Assembly: GCA_003427395.1 (NCBI GenBank)
Contig: BFEA01000436.1
Location: 1,189,583 to 1,210,298 of the forward strand
DNA: 20,716 nt
Reading direction: 5' to 3'
Source: Chara braunii
Taxonomy: Eukaryota; Streptophyta; Charophyceae; Charales; Characeae
This document shows, piece after piece, positions 16,930 to 20,716 of this stretch. The notes beneath the pieces were generated by a model. The model saw nothing but the letters and a program-made list of their open reading frames with translations. It searched no databases and was not told the DNA's origin. Made by a program: the position numbers and the translations under genes. Positions within the stretch are counted from its first letter, which is position 1, and every line of letters begins with the position of its first letter.

Positions 16930-18336
16930 TCAGTCAAAGTGGGGTCTTCCATACCCCTGACTTCCCTGATCCCCCCGGCCTTGATAGCCCTGACCTTGGT
17001 ACCCCTGGCCTTGACTCCCTTGGCCTTGGTACCCCTGGCCTTGACTCCCTTGGCCTTGGTACCCCTGGCCTTGACTCCCTTGGCCTTGGTACCCCTGGCC
17101 TTGGCCATTCCATTGCCTTCCTCTTCCGCCGCCATTCCTGTCTCGCCCCTTTCCTCCACCCGTCCCTTCACTGCCTTGATTGCCCTGCCCCTGGTTCCCA
17201 CCTCCTACAACACTGCCCTGTGAACTGGGATCAGGTGACGGTGGCGGGGCCACACGTTGGGCCTGGGCCGCGGGGTAGATGGGTGGTGGCATACTCGTCT
17301 GCGGTCTGGCTACTGGCGGCGTGCTTCCCCATGGCACAATTGTGTTGATCACCGGCCAGGGCCACTGTCCATAGGAGGGCGCCCCACCTTGCGAGGGGCC
17401 CGTAGTAGATGATGGAGCCGCCACATTTAAAGGGGCTGCTGCCTGGGCCTGATGCGCCTGCGCTTTTCCTGATCCCTGTCCGCCCTGCGCCAAATTACGC
17501 ACCTTGCGCTGGACCTTCGTCAGGTGCTGCGGCACGGGCTCTTCCTCTTCCCAGAGCTCCTCCTGACCAGCCTCCTCTATCACTGGCTCTTTTCCTTTTA
17601 CTTTAACAGTCGTCACCACCCTCCTTTGCACCACTGGCTCTGTCGCATACCCTAGTTGTGCCAATACGTCTGTAACAATCCTTGTTACTCCTGGGGTCCC
17701 AGGAGCGGTCGCATCTCTTTCCTTTCTCTTCTGTCTTTGCAGGCGTACCTGACGTTGTTCTACCTGGTCCAAGCACCCAACTTCCACCCCTCTGTCAATG
17801 GTGGCCCAGGTGAGCTTAGTGCTACCTCCTTCATGTCTCGTCAATTCGACGGCCTCCGATGCTGTGAGTAGCCCCAGGAAGATGGCGCACTGTGCTTCCT
17901 CCGAAATCCCATGGACCTTCCGCNCCCTCTTCTTAAATTCTTGAACAAAGNCNCCTATAGTCGTAAAATCCTCTTTGTTCATNGCTTCAAGGNCNGTGGT
18001 AGTNAACAACCCNTNTCCCAGGCGGTATTTCCTNTGCATCCCCTCCTTGAACCTCTCCCAGCTACCTTGAGCCGCATCTATGACTTTCTTCACCTCCTGA
18101 TGGTAGCTGTGGAGGACATACTGAAGGATGCGTTGAAACTTTACAACATCTGGCCGCCCGACCAAAGCTTGTTCCACCCGCTCTAGCCATTCTGAGACTC
18201 CCTCCCCACAGAAATGAAAAGTATCGACCTTTGGGATGTTGCTCGGGTTCCTTTCATGTCGGTCGATGGCCGCGATGAGGTCATCGAGTGTCAGACCCTT
18301 CTTGGAAACAACTGATGCGCCGCCAGTCTCTGGCAT
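16930..18336 (-). CDS. Gag polyprotein (capsid region and Gly/Gln-rich tail)
   Basis: The 468-residue frame starts at an ATG (MPETGG) about 300 bases behind the primer binding site. The N-terminal half is a retrotransposon Gag core: FHFCGEGVSEWLERVEQAL (about 40-58) and GSWERFKEGM (about 91-100), the usual Trp-anchored helix. A basic region (RQVRLQRQKRKER) follows, then a Pro/Gln/Ala linker, then a Gly-Gln-Tyr-Ser-rich tail made of 10-residue repeats. It ends at TGA just before its zinc knuckle. Ten single Ns between 17924 and 18034 blur the core. It assembles the cytoplasmic particle that packages element RNA (family knowledge). Confidence 0.82.
   Translation of the reverse strand: MPETGGASVVSKKGLTLDDLIAAIDRHERNPSNIPKVDTFHFCGEGVSEWLERVEQALVGRPDVVKFQRILQYVLHSYHQEVKKVIDAAQGSWERFKEGMXRKYRLGXGLXTTXXLEXMNKEDFTTIXXFVQEFKKRXRKVHGISEEAQCAIFLGLLTASEAVELTRHEGGSTKLTWATIDRGVEVGCLDQVEQRQVRLQRQKRKERDATAPGTPGVTRIVTDVLAQLGYATEPVVQRRVVTTVKVKGKEPVIEEAGQEELWEEEEPVPQHLTKVQRKVRNLAQGGQGSGKAQAHQAQAAAPLNVAAPSSTTGPSQGGAPSYGQWPWPVINTIVPWGSTPPVARPQTSMPPPIYPAAQAQRVAPPPSPDPSSQGSVVGGGNQGQGNQGSEGTGGGKGRDRNGGGRGRQWNGQGQGYQGQGSQGQGYQGQGSQGQGYQGQGSQGQGYQGQGYQGRGDQGSQGYGRPHFD
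16981..17100. repeat. Coding minisatellite, 30-bp unit, four copies
   Basis: Three identical 30-base units (17011-17040, 17041-17070, 17071-17100) and one diverged unit (16981-17010) encode the GQGYQGQGSQ-type repeat of the Gag tail. Identity of the three copies implies recent slippage or conversion. Confidence 0.93.
17924..18034. other. Cluster of ten single ambiguous bases
   Basis: Ns at 17924, 17951, 17953, 17983, 17993, 17995, 18004, 18013, 18015 and 18034 fall within 111 bases of Gag. Isolated Ns, as opposed to gap runs, suggest disagreement between merged repeat copies. Others lie at 4928, 5303, 5315, 5386, 8819, 9380, 9395, 9830, 9919, 12126 and 12131. Confidence 0.8.
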
Positions 18337-18635
18337 CTTAACAGCCTCTTCTTTTTAAGTTCCCTGGCAAAAGAAAACAAGCACATCCCCTTTATTCAAC
18401 ACTATACCTTAACCGGTGTATTCCATCCGTCCTACCTAACCCTTAGTACTTACTTTACCCAATGTTAACACGATCGTCCCTCATACTTCCTTTACTTGGG
18501 TAGGTAAATTTCCTCACCTACACTTAGTCATTCATATATTGCTTCATTACCTTCTCATCACTCCTTTATGCCTTTTCTTATTCACTTCTCATACCCGGAT
18601 GTCGTTCCACCAGGGACAATGGTAGGCTTTCCGCT
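18337..18635 (-). other. Retroelement leader between primer site and Gag
   Basis: About 300 bases of AT-rich sequence separate the primer binding site from the Gag ATG. This is the usual 5' untranslated leader position, where packaging signals would be expected. I see no open frame or clear structure in it. Confidence 0.5.
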
Positions 18636-18654
18636 ATCCCCAGCAACGGCGCCA
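18636..18654 (-). promoter_or_regulatory. Primer binding site for tRNA-Asp
   Basis: On the minus strand this reads TGGCGCCGTTGCTGGGGAT, complementary to the 3' end of plant tRNA-Asp(GTC), including CCA, with one mismatch over 19 bases (T for C at position 13). It sits two bases inside the candidate LTR end and about 300 bases before Gag, exactly where minus-strand DNA synthesis should be primed. It fixes the element's orientation and its 5' end. Confidence 0.88.
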
Positions 18655-18656
18655 CC

Positions 18657-19034
18657 TGTCGGGCGCATCGGTCCGGCACCGCACGGGGGCAGCGCGGGAC
18701 CCTCCCGGCCGCGTCACACAAGAGTTGGTTTTTAGAACCCTTCGTCGCAATATACATGGAGCTTCCACAAGCCGCTGCGGCCGGGTGCACTAGCCATACC
18801 TCTCGCGAGCCCCTACGACAGGATAGGGCCTACGCGAGGCACGACTTACCTACACCTTACGGGAGCTGTCACCTCCTTTCGGTGGGCGTATCCCCGCCGA
18901 GCTACCAGTCCACAGTACGAAAGCTAATCAGTTGCAATCGCAGAGGTGGACCAGCCGATGGCGTTTCTCGTTCGTTCTAGCATAGGAGGTACGGGCGGTA
19001 ATACGCTTCTATCGGACCCGCACGCGAACCGACA
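18657..19034 (-). repeat. Candidate 5' LTR, about 378 bp
   Basis: The inner end is secure: it stops in CCCGACA two bases before the primer site. The outer end is inferred from the matching TGTCGG (minus strand, at 19034), giving a 6-bp terminal inverted repeat TGTCGG/CCGACA. A weak TATA-like TGTATATT lies near 18755. No second copy exists in the window, so the length cannot be confirmed, and other CGACA sites further right (for example near 19152 and 20247) remain possible ends. Confidence 0.5.
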
Positions 19035-20457
19035 TCTTGGGGGGGCTGAGGTCCCAAGCGCGACTCATCGCCGGTCGACTAGGACACATCCCACACACCA
19101 CGCGCACTCCACTTTACGAACACACATACACACAAAACAACATATATATAAAACGACACAATACCAACAACGAGACAACGCTCCTAGCCCCTCGGTAGCC
19201 AACCCATAACTTTCCAGTGCGGAAATCGGATAGGCGTCGCGCGCTGAACTTAGTATAAAACCGCGCGGACGCAGGGCATACTCATATCGACTTGCAATGC
19301 AGGCATACACAAGCAGTCGCAACGATGGCGTACTATGTAGTGCCCATAATCAAGCGGTCCCTTATGGATCAAAGTACCGCTTATGACACTCAAGTGTCAG
19401 ACTTGAACTGTCGTGAGGGCCTAATCCTTCACGACATTGCACGGCTAAAGGAGAAGTCGTGCAGCCGCCACTGCACCTTAGGCTCTCGACCTGAGTGTTT
19501 TGGTAGGTAAATGAAATAGGCTCTTCGCGAGGGAAAACCCCTCCCCTGCAGAGCCTAGGGCTTGGGATGTCCTGGACAAGGACCTCGAATCCCGGCCCAG
19601 GACCAAACGTCCGACTAAAAAAATAATCAAAAAGCAAGAGACAAGAATAAAAGGAGAGACCTCCCCTAAGCCCCTCAGTCTCAGCTTTTGAGCGGGCTCT
19701 AATGTGGGGGCTCTTCAACCCATGCAGACATTCATCCCAAGTATACCCATGTATATATATATAAGGGTTAAATATGTGACGATCACTTCTCATGGTTTTG
19801 CTGGGGTCTCTCACAATAATACGTACACGTGTGATCGTAGGCAACCAAATCCAGAATCTGATTCACAGCACATACCTGCCATCACATCAACGAACCAAAT
19901 CAACAGCCCACACACTACACGGAGTCTACCCCAACCACCTTCGACACTCATACCCCTCGCTTTAGCCATGCAAACCCCAACCTCCTGTCCAACCAACCTT
20001 AATTAAATACTCAACATCTTTGTTAAATGGCCATTCAATAAAAGTCCGGGTGAAACCTTAATAAAACAACGAAATCACCAGGGCTAAGCCTTTTAGGTTG
20101 AGTGTAGAGGGAGAGTTGAAATTGAGTCGTAGACCGACGAATCGGCAACCGATCTGTTATCAGTGATAACAGTAAGTGATCCTCAAGGGATCAAGCTGGA
20201 TCTAGCCCTGAACTTGGATCAAATGATCAAAAGGACCTGTAGCACACGACAGACCAATCCCCACGCTAAGATCATAAGTGTGTGAAGAATACAACTCCAT
20301 GATACATCCTCACTCAAAACTGCCTTATTAGCTGAACCTAAGTCTACTTTTAAGTCAGTGCTTAAGCTGAAGGTAGACCAACTGCAAAATCTCCCCTATT
20401 CTGGGTGGATCGCCTGAATCACTTATCAAAATATAATCTATCTCTTCTAAACTAAGG
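19035..20457. other. Non-coding flank with inverted repeats
   Basis: No gene is supported. Contents: an AC-rich stretch (about 19087-19140); TATATA runs (about 19142-19149 and 19751-19763); palindrome GACACT-CA-AGTGTC (19385-19398); a bipartite stem TAGGCTCT/AGAGCCTA (19517-19524 with 19550-19557) enclosing GAGGG/CCCTC; and a 19-bp palindrome at 20154-20172 followed by several GATC sites. Open frames here are short and cross the repeats. Confidence 0.5.
20154..20172. repeat. Perfect 19-bp palindrome
   Basis: CTGTTATCA-G-TGATAACAG: 9-base arms around one central base with no mismatch. TGATCC-TCAAG-GGATCA follows within about 20 bases, so two inverted repeats lie side by side. A protein-binding site is possible, but the sequence alone does not show one. 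Confidence 0.9.
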
Positions 20458-20716
20458 AAATTTTGACAGCGCTTCCCGTAGAAAAGTGTCTTTTCATAAT
20501 TTATATAAGCCGAGATATGAGAGCATAAATAATCTCTAACTCTGGAAAGTCAAATTCTGTCTAACTCTCTGAATTAGTAAAAATTTTGGCAGTACTCCCT
20601 TTAGAAAGGGAGACTTCCCAAATTTATACTAAGTCAGATATGAAAGCAGAATTAATCTCTAATTATGGAAAGTCAAATTATGTCTAACTCTTTGAATTAG
20701 TAGAAATTTGGGCAGC
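20458..20716. repeat. Satellite-like tandem repeat, 123-bp period
   Basis: Units start at 20458, 20581 and 20704, each with AAATTT(T)G-CAG. The first two share TCTCTAA-T-TGGAAAGTCAAATT, then GTCTAACTCT-TGAATTAGTA. The third is cut by the window edge. Spacing is exactly 123 bases twice, so an array probably continues to the right. A weaker relic may precede 20458. Confidence 0.9.

Larger units (their letters stand above)
8776..19034 (-). mobile_element. Decayed Ty3/gypsy LTR retrotransposon with an extra Gag-like ORF
   Basis: On the minus strand the order is candidate LTR, tRNA-Asp primer site, leader, Gag, zinc knuckle, protease, reverse transcriptase, RNase H, integrase. RNase H before integrase is the Ty3/gypsy (Metaviridae) arrangement. 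A second Gag-like ORF follows integrase. The copy is inactive as it stands: in-frame stops at 16930, 16774, 15349, 12699 and 11799, and frame changes near 15205, 14595, 14290, 11560 and 11125. I found no 3' LTR within the window, so the lower-coordinate boundary is only the end of the last ORF. Confidence 0.85.

Overview
This window looks like nuclear DNA of a repeat-rich green-lineage eukaryote. The evidence is: one gene with a canonical GT-AG intron and a TATA box; a long Ty3/gypsy-type LTR retrotransposon whose primer binding site matches the 3' end of plant tRNA-Asp; pieces of a eukaryotic cytosolic large-subunit rRNA; and many microsatellites and minisatellites. The style of the retroelement proteins resembles those predicted in charophyte algae such as Chara braunii. 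That is recollection of style, not a search result, and I hold it only moderately. There are no operons, no Shine-Dalgarno-led genes and no bacterial genes. Isolated single N bases, densest in the first gag, suggest that near-identical repeat copies were merged in the assembly.

Layout. 1-757: microsatellites and low-complexity DNA. 758-2348 (minus strand): a two-exon gene for a small secreted cysteine-rich protein of 177 residues and unknown family, with a TATA box at 2341-2348. Its intron carries a poly-A tract and short dispersed repeats. 2349-5250: no convincing gene, but A/C tracts, a 34-bp tandem duplication and a diverged repeat pair. About 5255-5880: LSU rRNA pieces joined in opposite orientations, with a weaker possible extension to about 6330. 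6330-8160: DNA rich in perfect hairpins, a 64-bp tandem duplication, and an array of five hairpins whose stems vary while staying paired. 8160-8775: no recognised gene.

8776-19034 (minus strand) is a decayed Ty3/gypsy element, read from high to low coordinates: candidate 5' LTR (18657-19034), tRNA-Asp primer binding site (18636-18654), leader, Gag (18336-16930), zinc knuckle behind an in-frame TGA, aspartic protease (DTG), reverse transcriptase (YIDD), RNase H, integrase (HHCC zinc finger, DD35E core, GPY module), then an intron-like segment and a second, unrelated Gag-like ORF with its own CCHC knuckle (11588-8776). The copy carries five nonsense codons, each explicable by one C-to-T change, and at least five frame changes. 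Many catalytic residues are still readable. I found no 3' LTR in the window.

19035-20716: hairpin-containing non-coding DNA ending in a 123-bp-period satellite that runs off the right edge.

The most unusual features are the Gag-like ORF downstream of integrase behind splice-like signals, the Gag zinc knuckle isolated by an in-frame TGA, the inverted chimeric LSU rRNA, and the hairpin array with compensatory stem changes.
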